Of a DNA stretch of 49,763 bases, positions 36,064 through 43,700 are shown piece after piece. Location of the stretch: assembly GCA_938029215.1 (NCBI GenBank), contig CALHFG010000059.1, forward strand, positions 1 through 49,763, written 5' to 3'. The stretch comes from an uncultured Acidimicrobiales bacterium. GTDB taxonomy: Bacteria > Actinomycetota > Acidimicrobiia > Acidimicrobiales > SZUA-35. A program made the translations under genes and the position numbers. The notes below the pieces were generated by a model. It was given only the letters and a program-made list of their open reading frames with translations, was not told where the DNA came from and made no database searches. Every line of letters begins with the position of its first letter. Position 1 is the first letter of the stretch.

Positions 36064-36369
36064 CTAGGTCAGAGGCAAGAACTCAGGAGCTGGCGGACCG
36101 TTGCCACCAATTAGCTGCTTCCACAGATTGGCCACGGGTGCGGTCATCTCGGGGGCGGCTACCGGGCAGGTAAACACGTCGGCGACAAAACGGAACGGAC
36201 GGGTCGGGCGATAGGCGGAAACCGTCGATTCGGGCCGGGCTGATTTCTCAGCAACTCGGAAAATCTCGGTCTTGCCAACGGCCGTGTCGGTCGTAGTCAA
36301 CGCATGCCGCCCCGCAAAAATGCCGAAGGCGGCGACGCTGTGAGATGTGGTTGTGAACTGCGTAATCAC
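36064..36369 (-). CDS. Small orphan protein, unknown function
   Basis: This 101-aa protein is not recognised. It has a Thr-rich N-terminus, a basic middle (AYRPTRPFRF) and a Pro-rich C-terminus; no membrane segment or signal peptide stands out. The GTG start has AAGGAG about ten bases upstream, and a clear terminator follows the stop, which supports a real transcript. It sits between whiB and the TlpA-like gene. The 192 bp between it and the divergent TlpA-like gene is AT-richer and holds both promoters. Confidence 0.6.
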   Translation of the reverse strand: MITQFTTTSHSVAAFGIFAGRHALTTTDTAVGKTEIFRVAEKSARPESTVSAYRPTRPFRFVADVFTCPVAAPEMTAPVANLWKQLIGGNGPPAPEFLPLT

Positions 36370-36561
36370 GTCTGCTTCGCTCCTTCGTGTTAGGGGCGCA
36401 AATCTTGCGCTGGAACTAGACGGAACTACGCATCGACTGTTCTGTCAAGTGAATTACTTCGAATGCTGCGCTCAACAAAGAAATTGTCTCTCCTCGGCTG
36501 CTGAACCTGGGCTCAAACCCGGGGTTGGAATGAAGCCTTCGTCTGCGAGGTTCCCCCAATT

Positions 36562-37065
36562 GTGAAGACTCCCCAACGCCCCCTCCGAGTCGCCGTGTTG
36601 CTCGTCGTTTTCGCGTTCATTGCGGCGGCCTGCACCAATAGTTCTTCCAGCTCAGACAGCATCGCCACCTCATCTGAGCTGTTCGATGCGGCCGGTGAAA
36701 CCGTGACGCTCGCCGACTTTTCTGGACAGCCCGTGGTGCTCAACTTCTTCGCCGCGTGGTGTGCCCCCTGCCGAGCCGAACTGCCCGAGTTCGAGCAGGT
36801 CAGCAACGAACTTGACGGTTCTGTGCAATTTGTCGGCGTGAGTACCGATTTCGAACAAGATGCTTGGCAGTCTCTCGTCGAGGAGACCGGCGTAACGTTC
36901 CCAACGTTCTTTCAGCCGTCGCAGGAACTGTTCAAATCATCGGAGAGTTTGGGCATGCCCACCACCGTCTTCATCGACGCCGACGGTCGAGCCCAGCACA
37001 CGTTCTCGGGTCGCCTCAGCGAAGCTGACCTCAAACGACTCATCAACGAACACCTAGGGGTGTAG
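36562..37065 (+). CDS. TlpA-like thioredoxin lipoprotein
   Basis: This is an extracytoplasmic thiol-disulphide reductase of 167 aa. A lipoprotein signal with lipobox AAAC gives Cys24, a Ser-rich linker follows, and the thioredoxin domain has WCAPC (Cys67 and Cys70) and the cis-Pro segment GMPTTVFID. It would take electrons from CcdA, encoded close by. The GTG start has only a weak GCGAGG upstream. The 3' end overlaps the convergent thioesterase by 12 bases. Confidence 0.93.
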   Translation: MKTPQRPLRVAVLLVVFAFIAAACTNSSSSSDSIATSSELFDAAGETVTLADFSGQPVVLNFFAAWCAPCRAELPEFEQVSNELDGSVQFVGVSTDFEQDAWQSLVEETGVTFPTFFQPSQELFKSSESLGMPTTVFIDADGRAQHTFSGRLSEADLKRLINEHLGV

Positions 37066-37818
37066 CACCTCAGCGGCCGCCCGGTATTGATTGGAAAGGT
37101 GTCCGTCTTTACCGAGTCCGAGCCACCAGAGTCGGAGTCTGCCTCCGGATCGATCGATCACCATCTCGATGTGATCACCGGGCTGCACACCAGCGCCGTG
37201 TTCGATCAGGAGACGGGCGCCGCGGCCAATCGGCGCGTCCAGGGCGTGGTGAAGCGCCGACCAGTAGACCAGGTTGTTCATGTGACCGAATCGATCAAAG
37301 TCGGTCCATCGGGGCGTCCACTGCAGGCGCTCCCCTTCGGCAATGAGGTCCTCGCTCGGTCGTGAGATGCGTTGTTTGGCTGAGACCTTCCGGCCTTGGG
37401 CCGACGGGCTGTAGATCTCAAGAAATTGGTCGGAGAGTCGTCGGGGTCGTAGCTCGGCGGGTTCGATGGACACCCAGAGGGTTGCCACTTCGTAGCAGGG
37501 CCCCGAGGTGTTGTGAACCGATACGCGACGCTCGGCCCAGGTTCGGCCGAGCCCACCGCAGAAGGTGGTGAGAGTCAGAGGCTCATCGACGGTGGCCGGT
37601 TGCACGATGTCGACCACCGTCGACCGGGCGATCCAGGCCAGGTCCTCTTGCAGGCCCGAGTCGTTGGTGTCGTCGTTGGACAGTGTTTGTGAGTATCGGA
37701 CGAGCGCGTCAAGTCGGAGGTGACCGTCCGCGGAGCTGTCGTTCAGCCGCACACGGTCGGTCATACTGAAACTCCGCCCCACACCGGGCGCGTCAATCAT
37801 CTCAAACTCTTCGAGCAC
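37054..37818 (-). CDS. Acyl-ACP thioesterase-like protein (FatA type)
   Basis: This 254-aa protein has two hot-dog domains like plant FatA/FatB and bacterial acyl-ACP thioesterases, which release fatty acids from ACP. The second domain shows TPRWTDFDRFGHMNNLVYW. The start may be the GTG at 37818 or the ATG at 37800. It lies seven bases after orn. With the acyl-ACP desaturase about 2.5 kb away it suggests local lipid functions. Confidence 0.85.
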   Translation of the reverse strand: MLEEFEMIDAPGVGRSFSMTDRVRLNDSSADGHLRLDALVRYSQTLSNDDTNDSGLQEDLAWIARSTVVDIVQPATVDEPLTLTTFCGGLGRTWAERRVSVHNTSGPCYEVATLWVSIEPAELRPRRLSDQFLEIYSPSAQGRKVSAKQRISRPSEDLIAEGERLQWTPRWTDFDRFGHMNNLVYWSALHHALDAPIGRGARLLIEHGAGVQPGDHIEMVIDRSGGRLRLWWLGLGKDGHLSNQYRAAAEVLHP

Positions 37819-37825
37819 GGCCGCG

Positions 37826-38395
37826 CTATTTCTGGGAGGTGACGGGCGAAACGACTGGCTTCGGCTCCGCGAAGACCGTCGTTCGGTAGTGCTGGAGTTC
37901 CTTGATGCTCTCGCGAATGTCGTCCATCGCTCGATGCGCCGCTTCCTTTTTCGGACCGGTGTTCAGAACTTCGGGGTTCCAACGGCGGGCGAGCTCTTTG
38001 ATCGTCGAAACGTCGACCGAACGATAGTGGAGGAACTCCTCGATCTCGTTGGCGTGCACGCTGAGAAAGCGACGATCCATACCAATCGAGTTGCCACACA
38101 GGGGAACCGTTCGTTCCGCCGGAATGTGGGTCTTGAGGAACGCAAGCGTTTCATCGATCGCCTGCTGAAGGGTGACCTTGGACGACTTGATCTCGTCCAG
38201 GAGACCTGACTTCGTGTGCATCTCAACAACGACTTGATCCATCATTGAAAGCTCTTCGTCTGTTGCGTGCACCACGATGTCGGGTCCCTCGGCGATGATG
38301 TTGAGGTCGTCGTCGGTCAGTAACGTTGCGAATTCAACTATCACGTGCTTGGCCGGGTCAAGTCCGGTCATTTCGAGATCCATCCAGGCGAGCAT
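37826..38395 (-). CDS. orn: Oligoribonuclease
   Basis: Orn degrades short RNA oligonucleotides, including pGpG from c-di-GMP breakdown. The 189-aa DEDDh exonuclease has Exo I WMDLEMTGLD (D6, E8), the NSIGMDRRF region and a C-terminal block with KEAAHRAMDDI. The ATG has TAACGT six bases upstream, consistent with leaderless transcription, and is divergent from dut across 42 bp. Confidence 0.96.
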   Translation of the reverse strand: MLAWMDLEMTGLDPAKHVIVEFATLLTDDDLNIIAEGPDIVVHATDEELSMMDQVVVEMHTKSGLLDEIKSSKVTLQQAIDETLAFLKTHIPAERTVPLCGNSIGMDRRFLSVHANEIEEFLHYRSVDVSTIKELARRWNPEVLNTGPKKEAAHRAMDDIRESIKELQHYRTTVFAEPKPVVSPVTSQK

Positions 38396-38401
38396 CCCTG
38401 C

Positions 38402-38407
38402 ACGTTA
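38402..38407 (-). promoter_or_regulatory. -10 element of leaderless orn promoter
   Basis: TAACGT on the minus strand ends six bases before the orn ATG. No Shine-Dalgarno sequence fits. Confidence 0.5.
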
Positions 38408-38424
38408 CAACAGGGATAGGGCAG

Positions 38425-38430
38425 TAGCGT
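38425..38430 (+). promoter_or_regulatory. -10 element of leaderless dut promoter
   Basis: TAGCGT ends seven bases before the dut GTG. It faces the orn -10 element, 17 bp away, so the two promoters are packed back to back in a 42-bp gap. Confidence 0.45.
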
Positions 38431-38437
38431 CAGTGGG

Positions 38438-38884
38438 GTGACAGTTCAGGTTCCATTCGCAGCGGTGCGTGACGACGCACCCGATGTTCCACTTCCGATG
38501 AGGGCGGGCGATGCCGCCGCCGACTTGCGAGCCGCCGAGGCGTTCGTTCTCGATCCGGGGGAGCGGGCGATGGTTCCTACCGGCTGGTCGGTTGCAGTCC
38601 CTTCAGGCATGGCAGGGCTCGTTTTGGCTCGGAGCGGTTTGGCGTTCAAGCACGGCATCGCGCTGGTGAACAGCCCGGGCCTCATCGACAGCGGTTATCG
38701 GGGCGAGTTGCGGGTGATCCTGATCAACCTTGGAAGCGAACCGTTCTCGGCCGAGGCTGGCGAACGCATCGCCCAGTTCATGGTGATCTCGTTGCCCGAC
38801 ACCGCCAACGTGGTCGTCGATGAGTTGCCAGAGTCTGTTGATGGCAGAGGGACGGCGGGGTTCGGTAGCTCAGGTACCGCCTGA
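38438..38884 (+). CDS. dut: dUTP diphosphatase
   Basis: Dut hydrolyses dUTP to dUMP, keeping uracil out of DNA and feeding thymidylate synthesis. The 148-aa trimeric-type protein shows motif 1 (MRAGDAAADLRA), motif 2-3 (ARSGLAFKHGIALVNSPG, then IDSGYRGEL) and the Gly-rich C-terminal motif GRGTAGFGSSG. The GTG start at 38438 lacks a ribosome-binding site and fits leaderless expression. Confidence 0.96.
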   Translation: MTVQVPFAAVRDDAPDVPLPMRAGDAAADLRAAEAFVLDPGERAMVPTGWSVAVPSGMAGLVLARSGLAFKHGIALVNSPGLIDSGYRGELRVILINLGSEPFSAEAGERIAQFMVISLPDTANVVVDELPESVDGRGTAGFGSSGTA

Positions 38885-38903
38885 GTTCGGTCGATCTACG
38901 GTT

Positions 38904-39869
38904 GTGAACGCAGGCCCGGTGAGCAGCGATCCTCTGCGGCGGATGGCACCTATGAAGGCGGTCGTCGATGTCCTGCCCCGCGACGATGGCACCTGGTCCA
39001 CCGAGCTCAAGTGGGACGGGATGCGTCTGATGATGCATATGGCCGACGGTGAGCTGATCATGCGGTCGGCCTCTGGGCGTGACACCACCAAGGCGTTCCC
39101 AGAGTTGTTGCAGCTTGCCGATCACCTTCCCGATGGCACAGTGCTCGATGGTGAGGCAATTGTGATGGTGGACGGCGAGCCGTCGTTCAGGGCTCTCCAA
39201 CACCGAATCCATGTAGATCGACCGTCGTCGAAGCATCTTTCCGAGTACCCGGTCAAGTTCGTCGTCTTCGACGTTTTGTGGTTCGGGGGGCACGACATAA
39301 CCTCATTGCCTTTTTCGCGACGACGCGATGCGCTTGAACAAACCGTGGACACCGGCCCGTCGTGGTTGGTTTCGATCCTCAGTCAGGGGGCGCCACAGGA
39401 CCTCTTCGATGTCGCCGCTGCCCGCGGACTCGAGGGCGTGGTCTGCAAACGATTGGACTCGCCCTACGTGCAGGGTCGGTCAGCGCATTGGCGAAAGATC
39501 AAAGTGCGTCCTCGAACCGACATGGTGATTGGCGGCTGGAGTTTGGGGTCTGGGGCACTTTCGAAGACGATCGGTTCCCTCGTCGTTGGAATTGCTCATC
39601 CCGATGGATACCTGTGCGCCGGATCGGTTGGGTCCGGCCTCACCGATGCAGATCGCAAATTTCTTCGTTCCAGGTTCATCGAACGGGAGTCTTCACCGTT
39701 CTTCAACAGCGAGGTTGTCACCGGCCCCGACCCGGTCGTGTGGGTGGAGCCAGAAATCGTGGCCGAAATTGGCTTTGCTCGATGGGATGAGGGCATGCCG
39801 TTGTGGCAACCAACATTTCATGGCATCAGAGCCGACGGTGACCCGTCCGGAACCCAATATCGTCTGTAG
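38904..39869 (+). CDS. ATP-dependent DNA ligase (LigC/LigD-ligase type)
   Basis: This compact ligase seals nicks using ATP. The adenylation domain has the motif I lysine in ELKWDGMRL, motif III (FVVFDVLWF) and motif IV (LEGVVCKRL), followed by KIKVRPRTDMVIGG and an OB-fold domain with the final WVEPEIVAEIGF block. It lacks polymerase and nuclease domains. The start is uncertain: the frame opens at 38820 inside dut, and GTG at 38904 or 38919 or ATG at 38943 are alternatives. It is a non-replicative ligase, probably for repair. Confidence 0.88.
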   Translation: MNAGPVSSDPLRRMAPMKAVVDVLPRDDGTWSTELKWDGMRLMMHMADGELIMRSASGRDTTKAFPELLQLADHLPDGTVLDGEAIVMVDGEPSFRALQHRIHVDRPSSKHLSEYPVKFVVFDVLWFGGHDITSLPFSRRRDALEQTVDTGPSWLVSILSQGAPQDLFDVAAARGLEGVVCKRLDSPYVQGRSAHWRKIKVRPRTDMVIGGWSLGSGALSKTIGSLVVGIAHPDGYLCAGSVGSGLTDADRKFLRSRFIERESSPFFNSEVVTGPDPVVWVEPEIVAEIGFARWDEGMPLWQPTFHGIRADGDPSGTQYRL

Positions 39870-39871
39870 TT

Positions 39872-40153
39872 GTGAACGACGAACTGCGAGTGGAGTATCC
39901 GTGTGATCCCGCGTTGCGTTCTGTCGGTCGGGTGGCGGTGATCGGTGTCTTGCTTCGGCTGCGAATGCCCATGATGGCGGTCGAGCAGTTTCGTGGCGAG
40001 TTAGATGCTGCGCTCGCCGCTGTTGCGGGGTCGTGCAAAGATCCTGGAGCGATCCTGTCGGTGCACGTCCGCTGGGCCGAGGCCGATATCAACGTCATCG
40101 TGACCGGTCCCGAAGGCGTTGAACGGTTGTCTCGCCCGCGAATTCACCGCTGA
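39872..40153 (+). CDS. Small protein, unknown function
   Basis: This 93-aa frame starts with GTG two bases after the ligase stop, so it is likely in the same transcript. It has an alternating helix and strand pattern (RVAVIGVLLRLRMPMMAVEQFRG; ILSVHVRWAEADINVIVTG) but no motif I can name. Its codon use looks like its neighbours. A small regulatory domain is possible but not supported. Confidence 0.5.
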   Translation: MNDELRVEYPCDPALRSVGRVAVIGVLLRLRMPMMAVEQFRGELDAALAAVAGSCKDPGAILSVHVRWAEADINVIVTGPEGVERLSRPRIHR

Positions 40154-40238
40154 ACGACACCAGAGGTAACCAATCTGGACAGAAAATGGTCATACCTGTT
40201 CGCGGCAAATCGTGCGAAATTCGAGATCGGTCCTTGCT

Positions 40239-40260
40239 GCCTACCGACCGGTCGGTAGGC
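40239..40260. promoter_or_regulatory. TetR-type operator palindrome over the desaturase promoter
   Basis: A perfect 22-bp palindrome with core ACCGACCGGTCGGT lies immediately upstream of the desaturase gene. Its right arm overlaps a TAGGCT -10 element (40256-40261), which ends seven bases before the ATG. Binding there would block transcription. This core is typical of TetR-family repressors of fatty-acid genes; the regulator itself is not in the window. Confidence 0.75.
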
Positions 40261-40268
40261 TGGAGGTC

Positions 40269-41195
40269 ATGGTGCTCTCGACCGACGTCCGATTCCTTGG
40301 AGATCTCGAACCAGAAGCCGAGCGACTGCTCGAACGACACCTGGCTTCGGTGAAGGAATGGCACCCGCATACCCTGGTGCCCTACAGCCGCGGTCGTGAC
40401 TTCGAACCCGACTACGAGTGGTCTCCCGAAGAGTCAGACCTGAGTCCCGAGGCTCGCAGCGCTCTGTTCGTGAACCTTCTGACCGAAGACAACCTTCCCT
40501 ACTACTTCCGCGATATTGAGCGCATGTTCGGCGCCGACGGAGCCTGGGGTGAATGGGTTCGCCGGTGGACAGCCGAAGAAGGGCGTCACGCCGTCGTGAT
40601 CCGTGACTACCTCACCGTGACTCGTGCCATCGATCCGGTCGCGCTTGAGCGGGGTCGAATGGTGCAGATGAGCACCGGAGAGGTTCCCCAACCTCCGTCC
40701 GCTGCAGACGGCATGTGTTATGTGGCGCTCCAGGAACTGGCAACGCGGATCTCTCACCGCAACACCGGCACGCACATTGAGGACAAGGTGGGCTACAACA
40801 TCATGCGTCAGGTCGCCATCGATGAGAACCACCACTTTTTGTTCTACCGCGACATCGCCTCTGCCGGATTCGCCCACGATCCTTCGCAGATGATGAAGGC
40901 ATTGGAACGTCAGCTCATTGGATTCGCCATGCCAGGAACCGGAATTCCCGACTTCGCCGAGCACTCCAAGCTGATCGCTTCCGCGGGCATCTACGATCTC
41001 ATCGCCCACTTCGACAAGATCATCGAGCCGGTGGTCCTGCGCGAGTGGAAAGTGGATCAGATCGAGGGCCTTGATGCTGAGGCCCAGCAGGCGCAGGAGC
41101 GCGTGATGAAGTACATCAACAAGAGCCGCAAGGTAGCCGAGCGCATGCGCATCAAGCGCGAAGCCAAAGCCGCGGCAGCCAGCGCAGCCGCGTAG
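40269..41195 (+). CDS. Acyl-[acyl-carrier-protein] desaturase
   Basis: This 308-aa protein is a soluble ferritin-like diiron desaturase that introduces a double bond into acyl-ACP. Likely iron ligands are E73 (LTEDNL), E104 and H107 (EEGRH), E156 (QELATR), E186 and H189 (DENHH). The ATG at 40269 follows GGAGGTC closely; a -10 element within the TetR palindrome suggests a leaderless transcript. The C-terminus is Ala/Lys-rich. The nearby acyl-ACP thioesterase fits a lipid role. Confidence 0.92.
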   Translation: MVLSTDVRFLGDLEPEAERLLERHLASVKEWHPHTLVPYSRGRDFEPDYEWSPEESDLSPEARSALFVNLLTEDNLPYYFRDIERMFGADGAWGEWVRRWTAEEGRHAVVIRDYLTVTRAIDPVALERGRMVQMSTGEVPQPPSAADGMCYVALQELATRISHRNTGTHIEDKVGYNIMRQVAIDENHHFLFYRDIASAGFAHDPSQMMKALERQLIGFAMPGTGIPDFAEHSKLIASAGIYDLIAHFDKIIEPVVLREWKVDQIEGLDAEAQQAQERVMKYINKSRKVAERMRIKREAKAAAASAAA

Positions 41196-41225
41196 CGTTT
41201 CGACGTCCGCTCGACGACACGGGGC

Positions 41226-42137
41226 CTAACCCGATGTCAGACGGAGCTCATACATCACTGGCCACAGTTTGCCGGTGACAAAGTAGGTGTCGGTGCTGGC
41301 CCGATAGGCGATGCCATTCAGGACCGAGTTTGTTGGTTCCACGCCATCGGGAACGAGTTCTGTGAGATCGAGCCGGCCGGTGACCCGGCCGCTGGTGAGA
41401 TCGATCGAGATGATCTCTTCGGACTGCCATATGTTGGCCAGCACATGGCTGCCAGTGCACTCGAGTTCGTTGATTTGCAGCACCGGCTGACCACGTTCGT
41501 CGACCACCGGCACCACCCGCTGAATTTCGAACGTCTCCGGATCCCTGATCGTGAGTTCTGAGCTCCCGTTGGACATCACCAACGGCCGACCCGCACCGCC
41601 CAGTTCGGTGGTGCACAGCCCCCATCCTTCGCCTTCGTAGGAGATCGGCTCACGCGCTGGCTCCAATGTGTCGGCATCGGCGATGAACAGAAGTCCCGAG
41701 GTATACGTGAGCTGATACACCAGGCCGTCACGAACGGTCATTCCCTCACCAAAAAGGGTCGCTTCGAGCGGAGCCTCTTGCAGAACCTCACCGGTTTCGG
41801 GATCGGTGATCCGTAGGTCACTCTCGCCCCGCAAACCGGTGCTTTCATACAGTTCAGAACCCACGAATTCCAGCCCCTGGGTGAATGCGGTGCTGTCGTG
41901 GGGAAAGCTGTTCACTACCTCGAACTGGATCGCCCCGGAGAGCGGGGGTGCGCTCGCAACCACCGTTTGCACCGTTGTCGGTGTCGTTGCGAGCACCGTG
42001 GTGTCGGGAATCGGCTCCGATGTGAGGGTTGGCCGGGCGGCGCTTGTTGAACACGCGGTAACGGCAAGAGAAGCTGCTGTGATCCAGCAGGCTCGGCTCG
42101 TCGACCTACTGATCGAGCGTAATCTCATACAGCACAT
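41226..42137 (-). CDS. Glutamine cyclotransferase-like lipoprotein
   Basis: This 303-aa protein has a lipoprotein signal (lipobox VTAC) and a beta-propeller of the plant-type glutaminyl-peptide cyclotransferase family. Conserved blocks are FPHDSTAFTQGLEF, LYESTGLRGESDLR, GWGLCTT, INELECTG and VLNGIAYR. The family forms N-terminal pyroglutamate on secreted peptides. It overlaps the upstream gene (42106-43083) by 32 bases, a tandem paralogue. The start may be nine bases further in. Confidence 0.88.
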   Translation of the reverse strand: MCCMRLRSISRSTSRACWITAASLAVTACSTSAARPTLTSEPIPDTTVLATTPTTVQTVVASAPPLSGAIQFEVVNSFPHDSTAFTQGLEFVGSELYESTGLRGESDLRITDPETGEVLQEAPLEATLFGEGMTVRDGLVYQLTYTSGLLFIADADTLEPAREPISYEGEGWGLCTTELGGAGRPLVMSNGSSELTIRDPETFEIQRVVPVVDERGQPVLQINELECTGSHVLANIWQSEEIISIDLTSGRVTGRLDLTELVPDGVEPTNSVLNGIAYRASTDTYFVTGKLWPVMYELRLTSG

Positions 42138-43083
42138 CCCATCGTTTGCCGGTGACGAACCAGGTTTCGGTGCTTGGACGATAGGTGAGGCCGCTGAGGA
42201 CGTCGGTCTCGGCTAATCCGGCCGGGGTGAGTCCCGACAGATCAGCGAGCGCGACCACTTTTCCGGTGTCGATCGACAGCTGTGCAATCCCCCCGGTGGC
42301 TCCGAGGACCGCCCAGATGGTCTCGTTGTCACAGCTGAGATCGGCGAGCGTGGGTAGAGGCTGATCTCCCAACAGCGGGGTGAGCGTCTCGATGACCTCG
42401 AACGTACTGCTGCTGAGCAGGTGAATTTCACCGCTAGAGGTGCTGACCGCCGTTTGGCTTGGAGAGATCGTGCAGGCGCCGTATACCTCAACCGACAGTC
42501 GCTCCTCGGAGAGCAGACTGAGATCGGTCAGGTTGAATCGCTGAACGATTTGTTCGCGTTGGGTGAACTGCAGCCCAACCGCGTTCGAACCGTCTCCGCT
42601 TGTCGAAATACCGCTTGCATAGAGCTCAGGCTCCAGTCCGGTGCTCTGCACGAGATCTCCCGCGGTGAGATCGATGACCCGACGCGACGATCGACCATAG
42701 AATCCGGTGCTCTCGATCAGTTCGGTCTCAGACAGCATTGCGAGTGATTCGGTGACTGCGGTGCGGTCGTGCGGGAAGACTTCGACCACCGATGGATTCA
42801 ACACGGTGACCTCCTCGGCTTCGAGGTCGATGTCTTCCAGGTTGAGAATCTCGAGACCTGGAGGACGCCCCGGAACCACGACCGTGGGGGCCGCAGCCGG
42901 CTGTGACCCGACGGTGGTGTCAGTGGTGGACGGTGGTGCAGTGGTCACCGTGACGATGCTTGTGGTCGTCGTGGTCGTTGGTGTCGACGACGTCGGTGGT
43001 TCGCTGGGGGTAGTGCAGCCAATGGCCCAAAGGCAGAGCACGACAACGAGCGGGCCGAGAGGCCCGTGGTGGACTCGCTGCAT
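42106..43083 (-). CDS. Degenerate glutamine cyclotransferase paralogue (lipoprotein)
   Basis: This 325-aa lipoprotein (lipobox AIGC) has a Thr/Pro/Ser-rich linker and the same propeller as the next gene, but key family residues differ. HDSTAFTQGLEF is HDRTAVTESLAM, GWGLC is VYGAC, NELECTG is ADLSCDN, and the NIW block is AVL. It is probably not an active cyclotransferase. The start has TATCAT seven bases upstream. The closing block VTGKRWDVLYEI matches VTGKLWPVMYEL of its neighbour, so the pair arose by duplication. Confidence 0.8.
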   Translation of the reverse strand: MQRVHHGPLGPLVVVLCLWAIGCTTPSEPPTSSTPTTTTTTSIVTVTTAPPSTTDTTVGSQPAAAPTVVVPGRPPGLEILNLEDIDLEAEEVTVLNPSVVEVFPHDRTAVTESLAMLSETELIESTGFYGRSSRRVIDLTAGDLVQSTGLEPELYASGISTSGDGSNAVGLQFTQREQIVQRFNLTDLSLLSEERLSVEVYGACTISPSQTAVSTSSGEIHLLSSSTFEVIETLTPLLGDQPLPTLADLSCDNETIWAVLGATGGIAQLSIDTGKVVALADLSGLTPAGLAETDVLSGLTYRPSTETWFVTGKRWDVLYEITLDQ

Positions 43084-43090
43084 ACCGCCG

Positions 43091-43096
43091 ATGATA
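43091..43096 (-). promoter_or_regulatory. -10 element of leaderless lipoprotein promoter
   Basis: TATCAT on the minus strand ends seven bases before the ATG of the lipoprotein gene ending at 43083. Confidence 0.5.
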
Positions 43097-43135
43097 GATG
43101 ACGAAGCTCGCGAGTCGACGTTGCCGTTCGTGGCT

Positions 43136-43528
43136 TTATCCGCCCGTCAGACGAGCCTTGGCAGCGCGGCTGCGTTCGAGGAGTGCCGCTGGAATCTGAT
43201 CAGCCACACCGCCCCCACCGCTGGCTGCTACCGCTGCGACCGGTGCTGCGGCTGCGCCTGCCTCGGCGGCCTTGGCCCTGGCTTTTGCTTCGGCCTCACG
43301 GTCTCGCCATTCCTGGTACATGCGGGGCCGGACGAGGTTCTCGTGGTCAACAGCGCTCACCAAGTCGCCATCGGCGAACCGCACCCAGTATCGCTTCCAG
43401 TCATCGAAGCCGCTGACCAGCTTGACCTTGCCCCGCTGTCCCTCGACATGACCGTCGATAGGGTGAACGAGCATGACTTTTTCGCCACGCTTGAAGGGTG
43501 TGTCGAGGGTGATGTTCTTCTTTGGCAT
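43136..43528 (-). CDS. Small conserved protein with KOW/SH3-like domain
   Basis: I do not recognise a named family. The 130-aa protein has a beta-rich N-terminal domain (FKRGEKVMLVHPIDGHVEGQ, then YWVRFADGDLVSAV) that fits an SH3- or KOW-like fold. A charged helix (YQEWRDREAEAKARAKAA) and an Ala/Gly-rich tail follow. The ATG is three bases after the tRNA-Lys 3' end. The Shine-Dalgarno GGAGG is inside the tRNA acceptor stem. Confidence 0.72.
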   Translation of the reverse strand: MPKKNITLDTPFKRGEKVMLVHPIDGHVEGQRGKVKLVSGFDDWKRYWVRFADGDLVSAVDHENLVRPRMYQEWRDREAEAKARAKAAEAGAAAAPVAAVAASGGGGVADQIPAALLERSRAAKARLTGG

Positions 43529-43531
43529 GCG

Positions 43532-43603
43532 TGCCTCCGGTGGGATTCGAACCCACGCTCTTCGGATTAAAAGTCCGCTGCCTTACCGCTTGGCTACAGA
43601 GGC
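43532..43603 (-). tRNA. tRNA-Lys (TTT)
   Basis: A 72-nt cloverleaf on the minus strand with acceptor GCCTCTG/CGGAGGC, anticodon loop CTTTTAA (anticodon TTT) and T-arm TTCGAATC. CCA is not encoded; the next coding sequence begins three bases later. Confidence 0.95.
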
Positions 43604-43700
43604 AGAACCGGCGTCGCCGGATCAACCTGCATCGTATCTTGAACCAGGCCTTCGTGTAACCGAGAATCGCTGGGCAACAGAGATTCCAACGGCGTGATTA

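Noticed and set aside
42106-43083. Pseudogene call for the degenerate cyclotransferase paralogue
   Set aside because: The frame is intact with a signal peptide, lipobox and promoter, so it is more likely a repurposed gene than a broken one.
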